A stretch of DNA of 64,000 bases, taken from positions 13,630,001 through 13,694,000 of the forward strand of contig NC_070616.1 in NCBI RefSeq assembly GCF_027172205.1, in the 5' to 3' direction. Under the pieces are notes generated by a model. It searched no databases, was not told the origin of the DNA, and saw nothing but the letters and a program-made list of their open reading frames with translations. The first letter of the stretch is position 1. Each line of letters begins with the position of its first letter. Positions 25,001 to 32,724 of the stretch are shown here, in pieces. The translations under genes and the position numbers were made by a program. The stretch comes from Podarcis raffonei (Eukaryota > Chordata > Lepidosauria > Squamata > Lacertidae).

Positions 25001-28000
25001 TTTTTTCCTTCCTCTCATTTTGTTTTCTTTTCTTTAATGTGTTTTGTTGTATCAAAAACCCTCTCATCACGGCTTTGCTTGCGTCCCATACTATTCTTTT
25101 TTCTACTTTAGTCCTTAAATTGATTTCAAAATAATCTTTCAGAGTCTTTTGGGCCTTCTTGCAAATCTCCTCATCTCTAAGTAAAGTGTCATTCATTCTC
25201 CATCTAAAGGAGCCAGTTGTTGTTTGTCTCATCACCATCTTTACTGCATTGTGGTCGGAGAAAGTTTTTGGGCAGATTTCCACTCTCTTTATGTTCTGCG
25301 CCATACTGCTAGTCACCCAGATTTGGTCGATCCTTGTCCATGTCATTTTGGCTTCAGAGAAGAAGGTTCCCTCTCTTTCTAGTGGGTGTTTTGTTCTCCA
25401 AATATCTATCAAGTCCATATTGTCAGTCATTTCGAAAAAGGTCTTTGGTAGTCTTCCATCTTTTGTTACTACCTGTCTTTGTGCTTTGTCCATATTTGTT
25501 GAAACTACTCCATTCATGTCTCCCATCATAATTAGATTATAATCCATATAGTCCATCAAAGTCTCATGCAACTTCTTGAAAAATTCAGCTTTCCCTTCAT
25601 TTGGCGCATAGACTCCCACTATCAGATACTTTTCTCCTTGAGATTGGATTTCAATTGCCAAATATCTTCCTTGGTCGTCTTTAAAGATTTGTTTCGGTTG
25701 CAGCTTTTCCTTTGCATAAATCACTACTCCTCTCTTTTTTACTGCCATTTACAGAGTCAGACCATTGGTTCAGCCAGCCCAGGATTGTCAACACTGGCTA
25801 GCAGTCGGTCTCCAGGGTTTGGGGCAGGAGTTTCCCCCCAGTTCTACATGGAGATTGAAGTAGGAGCTCTGACACTGAACTACAGCCCTCCCTCACTGGT
25901 TAGGAAAAACAATGATCCTGCCTTTTTGGGCCACTAGGTGGAACAAAAAGGACATATAAATAGTAATCTGAAGGGTAGATTTGGGATTCATTCAGTCACT
26001 GTCCTCCAGTCATACACACACCAGTTTGCACTGGGCTTTATAGAGAAAGAGAAGGTTTGCGGGGAAAAGGTCTGAGGAAAGCACCCAGCTAGCAGCCGGC
26101 AAGGAGTGTGTTTCTCTAATCAGAAGCTGTGACTGTGGTTTCCGGTCTTGGGAGTAGGGGCCCCTGAACACTGAGATGCTCCTATGCTGCCTTTGCAGGG
26201 CAGTGGGTGGGTAGGCGAAGAAGATGGGCTTTGTTCTTATTTATTAAATTTATATGCCACCCTTCGTCAGAAGCCCACAAATAATGCCGCAAATAACATA
26301 ATGTCATATTGATTCAACATAAAATAAAATAAAAACAGTTATTATAAGGAGTGCATAGTATGATGCAGATACTCCTAACAGCATAAAAAGGAGAGAAAAC
26401 CAGCAACACAGGATCTCAACTGCAAAGGCAGCACACAAATACAGAAGCTTCTCTGAAAGAAAGCTACCCATATCTCCCCTTTTCCTTTCCCTGTCTCTCA
26501 CCCTGGGAGATCTTCAATCCCCTGCCTCTCACTCAGCGTCCTTCCACCAACCACCTGTCACTTCCATGTGGCATGGAAACTGGGGGGGGGGGGGAATTAT
26601 TTATTTATTTGCTATGTTACACCTCCCCCCCCGTGAGCTTAAGGTGGTGGTGCACGTGGGTCTCCTCCCTCTCCATTTCATCCTAACCTGTGAGGTAGGT
26701 TAGGCTGAGAGAGGCAGCGACTGGCCCAAAGCCACCCAGTTGGGATTTGAACCCTGGTCTCCCCATCCCTAAAGTCCAGCACTCTTAACCACTGGTCCAC
26801 ACTGGCTTGTGTAACATGTTGCAAATAAAATGTCTGTGCTCCCTTCTCTTCCCCCGACACCTCTAGTTCTGGCAGCTTTACAATGCCCTCACCCTCTTCC
26901 AACTGGCCAGGCACCCAGAATGCAAAGAGTGGCAGGTAAGAGCTCCTTGGGGCAGAGAGCTACTTTTCCTTCTTTTGTTTTAACCCTGTAAAACCTTCAG
27001 AGGAAGCTTTCATATATGCAGCATCAGGCTATTGGCGCAACTAGGCTAGCTAGGATTGTCAGCACCGACCCTCCTGAGGACAGAAAGCCCTTCTCTTTTC
27101 TATCTCAAGGCCTGGTCCCCATTTTGAAGGCTGCTTCAGGGGGAAGGGCTGGGGAACCTCTGGGTGGAGCCGTCATTTCCAACACCAGCCTCCCATAACT
27201 CCTTTCCCCCTTCCGTGCGAGGGGCAGGGTGTGTGATTCTGGTTGCCGCTGTGTGAACCAACCGTGGGCTTCTCTGCAGGCCCGGTGCAACTTATAGATC
27301 CAATTCAAAAAGAAAACTAGCAAATAGGAAGTGGGAACTTTCTTACTACAACAGACTTTTGGGAACTGATGGCTTTTTATGAAAGGGCTGGTGCTGTGCT
27401 GTTTTTATTGTAATTTTGTATATGGTTTTCAATAGATCTTAAAGTTTTGAATTCTATTAGTGTTTTTTTTTAAAACTATTTTTAAAAACATCTTTAGCTG
27501 TTCTTATTTTATCTGTAAGCTGCCTTGCATCCCTGTCAAGGAAAAAGGCAGGATATAAATCATTTTATGATAGGATAGATGGTAATGCAGTTTGGCTAAA
27601 TTAAACTTTAGCTGTGATTCCTGCATTGCAGAGGGTTGAACTACATGACCACTGCCGTCCCTTCCAACTCTGCAGTTCTATGATTCTATAAATGTCCTGC
27701 TTTCACGGGGGGGGGGGGGGCAGACCTTGAGCCAAAAGGCAAGTAAGACGGGGGGGGGGGGGAATACACAACTTGCTGGAACTCTGGAAACAGCATGTAA
27801 AATGAGGGGGGAAATAGAGGTTCTTTTGAACAGCTCTTGGAACAAGTTCAAACAAATGAGATTCATCGTGCCACACTCTGGTCCTTGACCGCAGTAAATC
27901 GATTCATTCATCGTGTTGGGTCTGTGACAGCTTCTTTCTTTGGCTGGGGACAGGATGTCCACTCATCTCCAAGAACTACCACCTGGGAGAACTGCTGGGG

Positions 28001-28171
28001 TGACCCCCTGCAGTCTCCCCCAGGGAGCAGGGCAAAGTCTCACCAAGTCTTAAATTCCTCCTGCAGGTGCTGATGTGCGGCCTCCCCTTCTTCGTCCTCT
28101 TCACCGGCAACTTCTTCACCACCCTGCGTGTTGTTCACCAGAAATTCCAGGACAAGGCCAAGGTGGAGTAA
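3866..28171 (+). CDS. TMEM120A: TMEM120A (TACAN/NET29) CoA-binding membrane protein, 12 exons
   Basis: Twelve exons (3866-3940, 8076-8194, 9691-9819, 10867-10926, 12189-12284, 12924-13013, 14020-14085, 15977-16038, 16948-17040, 17561-17625, 26867-26935, 28067-28171) join in frame into 342 residues, about the length of the human protein (343). Residues 1-100 form a charged coiled coil ([23 protein letters not shown]). About 135-330 hold six hydrophobic helices with the conserved segments [62 protein letters not shown] and VLMCGFPFF. The family sits in the nuclear envelope/ER, binds coenzyme A in the membrane bundle, influences adipocyte differentiation, and has a disputed report of mechanosensitive ion conduction. 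The short basic/acidic tail (KFQDKAKVE) differs from the mammalian one. The start is the first ATG (gccATGA) after the CpG island and aligns with the known N-terminus. TMEM120B is the paralogue; the neighbours STYXL1 and POR favour TMEM120A. Confidence 0.97.
4120..4990. repeat. Degenerate minisatellite-like array in TMEM120A intron 1
   Basis: About a dozen imperfect, irregularly spaced copies of a core near gggcatgtgcagagtgcctc are scattered through the region, for example at 4131, 4174, 4252, 4345, 4432, 4867 and 4923. A (cttt)n tract sits near 4755. The copies are too divergent for a clean unit length. Open frames across it (repeated H-A-Q/C-T-C-P-E-A-L-like peptides on the minus strand) are products of the repeat, not genes. 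Confidence 0.7.
5146..6085 (+). mobile_element. CR1-type LINE fragments (non-coding)
   Basis: Contains recurrent squamate CR1-like segments: the gatcaggccaatggcccacc/ccagcatcctg block, then tgtgggagtgagttccatag and gatgtccacgagttctagtg. The same blocks recur in either orientation at about 10495-10725, 40405-41215, 52700-53640 and 59765-60060. The copy is diverged, with no coding frame. Confidence 0.65.
6086..7310. other. TMEM120A intron 1, no gene seen
   Basis: Mostly unique-looking intronic sequence with one hAT-like tag (gggctgatgggagttgtagt near 6163). No exon with conserved coding was recognised. Confidence 0.5.
7313..7430 (-). mobile_element. LINE 3'-end fragment with (AAT)n tail
   Basis: An AAT/TAA run is followed by ccctgcccatctgggcggg and aaacattaaaaacttcccta. 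This is the reverse complement of a LINE 3' end (CR1/L2-like group) seen also at 40109-40290, 47429-47900 and 53140-53500. Confidence 0.6.
7449..7955 (+). mobile_element. tRNA-derived SINE split by an L1 3' fragment
   Basis: The SINE head is gtgtagtgtagcggttagag with a B-box-like ggttcaagtcc, followed by a body ending cagggttgttgtggggatta. The tail ggaaaaggtgggatgtaaac (7916-7955) is separated from the body by an L1 insertion at 7634-7895. Confidence 0.7.
7634..7895 (+). mobile_element. L1 3' UTR insertion with TSD
   Basis: About 260 bp of L1 3' UTR ends in a short poly(A). It is flanked by gaacaccacctcgagtgcct (7614-7633) and a copy with one mismatch (7896-7915), a 20-bp target-site duplication. 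It is severely 5'-truncated and has no ORF. Confidence 0.8.
8076..8194 (+). CDS. TMEM120A: TMEM120A coding exon 2
   Basis: Coiled-coil segment [17 protein letters not shown]. The acceptor follows a C-rich tract (gctag); the donor is aaaaa|gtatgt, phase 2. Confidence 0.95.
8930..9420. repeat. Dispersed repeat, copy A (with small internal insertion)
   Basis: Shares long blocks with 11370-11715 in the same orientation, for example atcactgaaaatcttagcca and ttgaaaaagcacatgttttc. About 70 bp at 9290-9359, starting caggggtgcccaaac, is absent from the other copy. The family was not recognised. Confidence 0.65.
9691..9819 (+). CDS. TMEM120A: TMEM120A coding exon 3
   Basis: Begins gtgcaag, restoring Lys-Cys-Lys with exon 2, and ends in [10 protein letters not shown]. 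The donor is gg|gtaagg. Confidence 0.95.
10495..10725 (-). mobile_element. CR1-type fragment
   Basis: Contains the blocks ggcggtaatgcttctgaag, tggaaaccacaggagggagg, tggttggccactgtgagaac and ctgatccagc, the same family as 5146-6085 in the opposite orientation. Confidence 0.65.
10867..10926 (+). CDS. TMEM120A: TMEM120A coding exon 4
   Basis: Sixty bases encoding [19 protein letters not shown], almost identical to mammals. The donor is aa|gtaaat. Confidence 0.95.
11370..11715. repeat. Dispersed repeat, copy B
   Basis: Partner of 8930-9420. It lacks the 9290-9359 insertion but carries its own extra middle segment. Non-coding. Confidence 0.65.
12189..12284 (+). CDS. TMEM120A: TMEM120A coding exon 5
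   Basis: Holds the first transmembrane helix ([19 protein letters not shown]). The donor is ag|gtgagt, phase 2. Confidence 0.96.
12924..13013 (+). CDS. TMEM120A: TMEM120A coding exon 6
   Basis: Second helix, [20 protein letters not shown], followed by ESILINNGS. The donor is aa|gtaagt. Confidence 0.96.
14020..14085 (+). CDS. TMEM120A: TMEM120A coding exon 7
   Basis: Third helix with the conserved [18 protein letters not shown]. It follows a C-rich polypyrimidine tract; the donor is tg|gtgagt. Confidence 0.96.
14264..14470 (-). mobile_element. tRNA-derived SINE, antisense
   Basis: The reverse complement reads as a SINE with a B-box region (gggatttgaaccctggtcc on the plus strand) and a body (gttaggctgagaggtggaga). 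Further copies in the same orientation are at 16565-16715 and 26605-26815. Confidence 0.65.
15519..15710. mobile_element. CR1 3'-end-like fragments
   Basis: aatcatagactcagagaact and cgtccaaccccctt resemble an antisense CR1 3' end; ccttccaactctacggttct at 15679 resembles a sense one. Short and diverged. Confidence 0.45.
15977..16038 (+). CDS. TMEM120A: TMEM120A coding exon 8
   Basis: Encodes [20 protein letters not shown]. The donor is a|gtaagt, phase 1. Confidence 0.95.
16565..16715 (-). mobile_element. tRNA-derived SINE, antisense
   Basis: Same family as 14264-14470: gttaggctgagaggctgaga, caaggtcgcacccagtgagc and ggggatttgaaccctggtc. Confidence 0.65.
16948..17040 (+). CDS. TMEM120A: TMEM120A coding exon 9
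   Basis: Encodes [20 protein letters not shown] and [10 protein letters not shown]. The donor is g|gtaagt, phase 1. Confidence 0.96.
17275..17507. mobile_element. Foldback MITE with perfect 21-bp internal hairpin
   Basis: The ends ttttttgctatataagactc and (reverse complement) tttttcgctctataagacac form imperfect terminal inverted repeats. In the middle, 17379-17399 and 17419-17439 are perfect reverse complements (21 bp) around a 19-base loop. Non-coding; it lies just upstream of TMEM120A exon 10. Confidence 0.65.
17561..17625 (+). CDS. TMEM120A: TMEM120A coding exon 10
   Basis: Encodes [20 protein letters not shown] plus GQ. The donor cag|gtaagt is in phase 0 and opens the 9.2-kb L1-filled intron 10. 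Confidence 0.96.
17770..21860 (+). mobile_element. MITE half interrupted by L1-A
   Basis: cagtggtacctcagaagtcg at 17770 matches the terminus of the MITE at 2917-3156. The body continues to 17854 and resumes after L1-A at 21830 with attggctgcaggaagctcct. The right terminus is not recognisable. Confidence 0.55.
17855..21813 (-). mobile_element. L1-A: 5'-truncated L1 with open ORF2, antisense in TMEM120A intron 10
   Basis: A minus-strand L1 retrotransposon, about 3.96 kb, with a 14-T tract (poly(A) on its own strand) at 17855-17868 and a perfect 16-bp target-site duplication caaagtgcagcttctg at 17839-17854 and 21814-21829. It holds most of ORF2 (18178-21816, 1212 codons, no internal stop). GDMNG (about residue 103) and SDHNAV (about 192) belong to the APE endonuclease; VDAEKAFDN (about 562) and FADDLVL (about 662) to the reverse transcriptase; a CWKC...HLWWTC zinc knuckle lies at about 1077. 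The first 60 or so residues of the endonuclease, all of ORF1 and the 5' UTR are missing, so it cannot move by itself. The open frame and exact TSD indicate a recent insertion. Confidence 0.95.
21879..25890 (-). mobile_element. tRNA-Ala-like SINE (antisense) interrupted by L1-B
   Basis: Left piece cagaggaacctgcc...agagtc (21879-21905) and right piece agaccattggttcagccag to ctgaactacagccctccc (25759-25890) are together the reverse complement of the tRNA-Ala-like SINE seen at 51487-51685. L1-B sits between them. Confidence 0.65.
21906..25741 (-). mobile_element. L1-B: second 5'-truncated L1 with open ORF2, antisense in the same intron
   Basis: A minus-strand L1, about 3.84 kb, flanked by a perfect 17-bp target-site duplication ctgccatttacagagtc at 21889-21905 and 25742-25758. 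ORF2 is open down to its stop at 22194. The apparent start MAV at 25748 comes from flanking DNA; element sequence begins at [12 protein letters not shown], some 30 residues inside the point where L1-A begins. [31 protein letters not shown] (about residue 632) and CWKC...HLWWTC are all present. The protein differs from L1-A at many positions, so the two are separate insertions of related L1 lineages, not a duplication. Confidence 0.95.
26605..26815 (-). mobile_element. tRNA-derived SINE, antisense
   Basis: Same family as 14264-14470, located just before TMEM120A exon 11: tgaggtaggttaggctgaga, ttgggatttgaaccctggtc and taaccactggtcca. Confidence 0.65.
26867..26935 (+). CDS. TMEM120A: TMEM120A coding exon 11
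   Basis: Encodes [20 protein letters not shown] plus EWQ. The acceptor is ctctag, the donor cag|gtaaga. Confidence 0.96.
27595..27690 (+). mobile_element. CR1 3' end
   Basis: gcagagggttgaactacatg followed by cttccaactctgcagttcta and tgattctat. This is the typical 3' terminus of reptile/bird CR1, with its ATTCTATG-type tail. Confidence 0.7.
28067..28171 (+). CDS. TMEM120A: TMEM120A terminal coding exon 12
   Basis: Sixth helix [17 protein letters not shown], then [17 protein letters not shown] and stop codon TAA at 28169-28171. Confidence 0.96.
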   Translation: MLMCGLPFFVLFTGNFFTTLRVVHQKFQDKAKVE

Positions 28172-29215
28172 AGGGGGCGGGGCTTGCGGGGCCTGTCCCA
28201 CCCCCACTCTCCTTGTCCTCTCCCCCCACCTTCACCCCCGCCAACAAAACTGTCTTTGCCATCTGGTGTTCTGCCGTTTTTTCGCCTGGCTGGAAGCAGC
28301 GCTGGTCCTGCTCCAGCTGGTCTTGAATGGACAATCCGCTCAGCGCTGGGCGCAACTCTCCCGGAGTCCACCGACTTTGAGCCAGTGCTTCAAACAAAGC
28401 AGCACGTGAATGGGCAAACTCCTGCGCCCTCGTCCTCAACGGTGGGAGGAGATTCTCCAGGATCATAGCAGTGTGCTGGAGGCCTAGAGCAACCCACTTG
28501 GACATGACTCTCTATGGTACCCTTGGGCCCAGCCCTCCTACAAGAGCAGGCGACGGATTGCCAACAGCCGCCATGCTCTTTTCTAGCAGACTTTTAACAA
28601 GAAAGCAGGTTCAACTGAGGCCACGGTATGTATAAGTAGTGAGGATGTTGTGCAGGGCCTCCCCTGCCTCATTTTGAACCGCCTTGCAAGAGAAAGAAGT
28701 CTTTGCCTTTGCCATACAGAGCATCACTTCCTGCCTCGGAGTGCTGCTCTGCTCCTCAGAAGAGACCCTCGTCCTGCACCCTTGTCTGCTTTCTTACATC
28801 CTGAGGCCAGGGTGCATGGGTGGCAGAAGGGAGGCTTGCCCCAGCCTTGCACACAAGAAACCTTCCCCCTCCTATGACCCAGGAATGGTTCTTGGCGGTT
28901 GGCTGGCAGTGAGAAGTGGACGGCACGCCTCCGCTGCCGAGGGTCCGGCGCTGCCGTTGTTCAGAAGCCTCCAAAGGCTTTCAGGAAAGGGGGGATTAGG
29001 AAACAGCATGGTCTGAATTTGCTACGTGATGGTGTAGTAGGAGGACAGTGTCTTGTTCAAGCTTTGTGGTGTCTTTTGTGTGTTTGTGTGCATATCGATG
29101 TCTTCAGGAAGCTGGGAGGAGCTGGTCTGTGTCACAATCGTCTTAAAGAATGTACGCATGTCGTATTAAAAAAAGGGGGGAAACTATTGGAATAAAAGGA
29201 AAAAAGGGAAATGCT
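28172..29215 (+). other. TMEM120A: TMEM120A 3' UTR (inferred)
   Basis: The first good AATAAA after the stop is at 29191-29196, giving a 3' UTR of about 1 kb if used. The stretch has no gene; its many open frames are frame shadows. Confidence 0.45.
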
Positions 29216-30044
29216 TTTGGTGCCTCTCCTGCCTTTCAACCAGCAGGGGAGAGGAGGAATGGGTCAGGGTTTTGCACAATCTCCATTGCAATTGCCAGCA
29301 CCGTTGGCTATTAATGGGTCCAGCTGAACAGGAAGGCACATTTTGGGCCATTGCATAGTAATGAGAGACAAGAGATGGGACATTGGGTGGCTTTTTACAG
29401 CAAGGTAACTGGGCAGCAAGAGAAAAGGATAGCTTCCTTTGCATGCCTTTGCATTTGGAAAGAACTCTTTCCTCTCTCCCTGCCTTCCTGTGATGGGAAT
29501 GTGTCCTTGAAGTGTGATAATGCCTCTTGCTTGTGTAAGCATTTTTAAAAAACCACCCTGATTTTGGGGGAGGGCAGTACAGTCTACTAGGCTGTTCTGC
29601 TCGTACCCACTTGAAAAGATTGCCCGAAGCAAATGCAGTCCTCAGGCTGAAAGAGATTCCTGTATTAACGAGGAGTCTTGTGCAAGTGCCAAGGCACCTC
29701 TGAGCAGGAGCTTCTGGGAGAGCGTCAAACATCTGAGGGATTTAGAGTTCAGCTTTCATTCATTCTTTTGAAGCAGCGCCTCCATTTCGCAGGATAGCAG
29801 GTATTGCCCATCTGCTGCAGTCCTAAAGCAGCCAGCGAGGTGGCTGTGTTGAATTTCTGCTTTATCCTTGCTCCTCCCATGAAAGCAGCATATGTGAAAT
29901 AGTAAAAAGAGAGAGAGAGAAAATGCAAGTGTTGTTCAGGTTCTGCAATTTTCGCATTGGAATGCAGTGTTTTGTACAGGACACAGAGAGGTGTTAGGTG
30001 TGCTTTGCCTGGAGAAGGGAAGACTAAGAGGGTGACCTTAATAG

Positions 30045-30265
30045 TCATCTTCAACTATCTAAAGGGCTGTCCCATGGAAGGTGGAGCAAGCTGGCAGGAC
30101 CTGGGCCAATAGATTCAAATGACAAGGTGATTCTTCCTTGCAGGTTTTTCAGCAGAGCTTAGAGTGGCTGTCAGTCATGGATTCTTGAGTTGTGTTTACT
30201 GCAGTGCAGGGAGTTGACCCCCCCACCCCCAAGGAGGGGATCTCTCCCAAGTCTACAGTTCTGAT
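30045..30265 (+). mobile_element. CR1 3'-region fragment
   Basis: aactatctaaagggctgtcc, ggctgtcagtcatggattct and gcagtgcagggagttgac match the CR1 3' region seen better preserved at 33415-33645. Diverged. Confidence 0.5.
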
Positions 30266-30765
30266 CCCATGAGCTCTTCACTTATGGGCTTTGTTAAACT
30301 GTAAGCCTTTTGATGAAGTAATGATGGCCACCAATGTGACTGGCTTTAAAACGTTATCGGCAAATGCATGGAGGATGAGGGCAAGCAATGGCTGTGAAGC
30401 ATCTCCACTATTGGAGGAAGTAGGTTTCTGATGGCCTGATCCAGCAGGCTCTTATGTGGATGGCAAAAGATGCTTGGTTGGCCCCTATGAGCTTAGGGGG
30501 CTTTGAAAAGGAGAAGCAGACCACCTTCCCCTCACCATGACAGTAACAGTGGTTCCCACACTTCACAAACACACCCTGACCACTTGAAAGTTGAAGATCC
30601 TTGCAGACCTGTTCAGGATCCCCCCCCCCCCCGTCTGCTGTAGCCGTTGTAATGCACCGTGCCAGATGCCATCTGGCTTTGTGGCTTCCTAAGCACATGA
30701 TAGAGCATGGTTGTCAAGGTTGCAGGTTCGAGCACCATATGGGACAGCTGCATAATTCTGCATTG

Positions 30766-30830
30766 CAGAGGGTTGAACTAGAATGGTCCTCAGGGTCCCT
30801 TCCAACTCTACAATTCTGTGATTCCTTCCT
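30766..30830 (+). mobile_element. CR1 3' end
   Basis: cattgcagagggttgaacta followed by cttccaactctacaattctg and tgattcc. Confidence 0.65.
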
Positions 30831-31159
30831 TATGTTTCACACAATTCAAATGGTCACCCAGTGTAAGAAATAATGCATTGGCTGTGCTGCCTCCCATCTC
30901 CAACCCCAAATCTACAGACCACGTTGTGGACTCCAAGTGGACCTCAGCTTGGGAAACCCTGTAGTAAAAGCTCTCTCCCATCGGCAGTCTGTAAAGATTA
31001 GCAGCATTGGCAAGTGGGTTGCTGCCCACTACATGGGCCTTGATAACGTATCAACGAATGGTTTGGTGCATCCGTGGAAGGTCTGGTTGGAAGCATCACT
31101 CCAGTTCCAGCTTAGCTCCACAAGCCCCCACCCCACACAAGGCCTAAGAAGGAGGCAGA

Positions 31160-32579
31160 GCAAAAGAATCAGGCCATATTTTATTTCAAGAGCAGTGTCT
31201 CCTTACAGTTATGTACATTCAGTGGACAAGCTGCTCACCCCAGCACTCAATCCAAACGTACATCCTTGGGCACACACTGGCAGCTTCAACACGAACCGTT
31301 AAGTTGCATGGCTGGGGAGGCAAGCCACACCGGGACTGAAAAGCGCCATGGCTGGGCTCGGCCATGGCACACACATTTCTCATGCCAGGGGCAGCACCCC
31401 ATCGGTCTCAGCAAGGGGGAAGTGACAGGCGGGCCTAGGAACTGGCCGGAGGGGGCCACCATGTCCGGAATGGGCTTCCCCACTGTTTGGGGGGGGGGAG
31501 AGGGAGGGAAATTAAGTGCCAACGAAAGAGGACTGGACAGCCAGGTACTGTCCTTCAGCCCAGACTGAACTGTGTCACCCTGATCCACTGCCACCCTCCA
31601 CGGCTGTCTGCTGACACAGCAGAGAAGGGGAGAGTTTCATCCAATGAGGCTGTTAACAGGAGGGGACGCAGGCAAAAGAGGCAGCACTGCCATCCCCAGT
31701 CAGGTGAGCCTGAGACATGCCAGCATGCAGCACCAATCTGCCTTCGGCACAGGTATCAGATCAGGACAGCCGCCAACCCAAATGCACACCTCCTGCGTTT
31801 GATCCAATTTCACACAGATTGTATAAGGTCTCCAAGCTTGTTCTAGGCACAGTAAGAAGTGAAGGGGGTGGGGAGAAGAGAGCCCCCCTCCGCTCACACT
31901 GTTGACTTCTTAAATATGTCATTTTGCTCTCCACTTGACCCCCACCCTGTTATCCTACTGAGGACCCCCCCAACAGCACAGGTCACTGGTCACTAAAACC
32001 CAAAGCAATGCCATCTCTGGCTGCAGCAGGAGCACCTTCCCCAGCAGCTTGGGAAAGGGCGGGGGGAGCGGGTCCGGGGGGGCCTAATCGTTTCCCGCAG
32101 GCTAAATGAAAGCTACGCATCTTCCGAGGAGTTAAGGGGAGGAGATCAGCACCTGAGCCCCGCTTTTGCAGCTTCTCCTGATGCAGAGATGCCCGCCAGA
32201 TGGGACTGGAGCGAAGTTCCGTTTCCCAAAAAAATGAAAGTAAGTTTTGACATGTAGAGAAAGGAGGATGAAAAACGCTGCGCACCCAGAAGTCCTCTGA
32301 AGAGCAGCAGCAGCAACCGCCGAGAGAGAGAGAGAGCGTGACTGGTGATTCTGGCCTGAGGTGGCCTAACCCACCCCCTGGAAAACCCTCCAAGTCGCCC
32401 TGCGGCACACTCTTAACATGGAATGAATGGGAGGGAGCGAGGAGGGAGCCAGGTGTGCACACCTGAGCACAGTCCCACAGGGGGGCAGGATGCGCAGCCA
32501 AGTGAGAAAGTCCCTTCCCTGCCCCTCCTGCAGCCCCCCACTGAGAACCGCCCCACCCACCCAGCAAGCACCGCCCACC
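31160..32579 (-). other. POR: POR 3' UTR (inferred)
   Basis: On the minus strand the first clear AATAAA after the POR stop is at 31185-31180, giving a 3' UTR of about 1.4 kb. No coding sequence is recognised in it. Confidence 0.5.
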
Positions 32580-32724
32580 CTAACTCCAGACGTCCAGGGA
32601 ATAGCGCCCCTTGGTCATCAGCTTCTTGACGTAATCCACAGCCTGCTGCTGGTTCATCTTCCCGTATTCAGCCACAATCTCGTAGAAGGCGTTTTGCACG
32701 TCGCGGGCCATGTTCCGGGCGTCG
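32580..32724 (-). CDS. POR: POR terminal coding exon 15
   Basis: [20 protein letters not shown], then [13 protein letters not shown] and stop codon TAG at 32582-32580. W677 stacks on FAD in the known structure. Confidence 0.97.

Larger units (their letters stand above)
29216..31159. other. Convergent intergenic region TMEM120A/POR
   Basis: Lies between the inferred poly(A) sites of the two convergent genes. Apart from CR1 fragments it holds no recognised gene. Confidence 0.5.

Noticed and set aside
18178-25748. Two large ORFs as possible host genes or a novel reverse-transcriptase system
   Set aside because: They are standard L1 ORF2 (APE endonuclease, RT, C-terminal zinc knuckle), 5'-truncated, with poly(A) and target duplications. 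They are retrotransposons and not a domesticated gene.
31983-32567. 194-codon minus-strand open frame after the POR stop
   Set aside because: Lies in the inferred POR 3' UTR, is low-complexity and Gly/Pro/Ser-rich, with no recognisable family.
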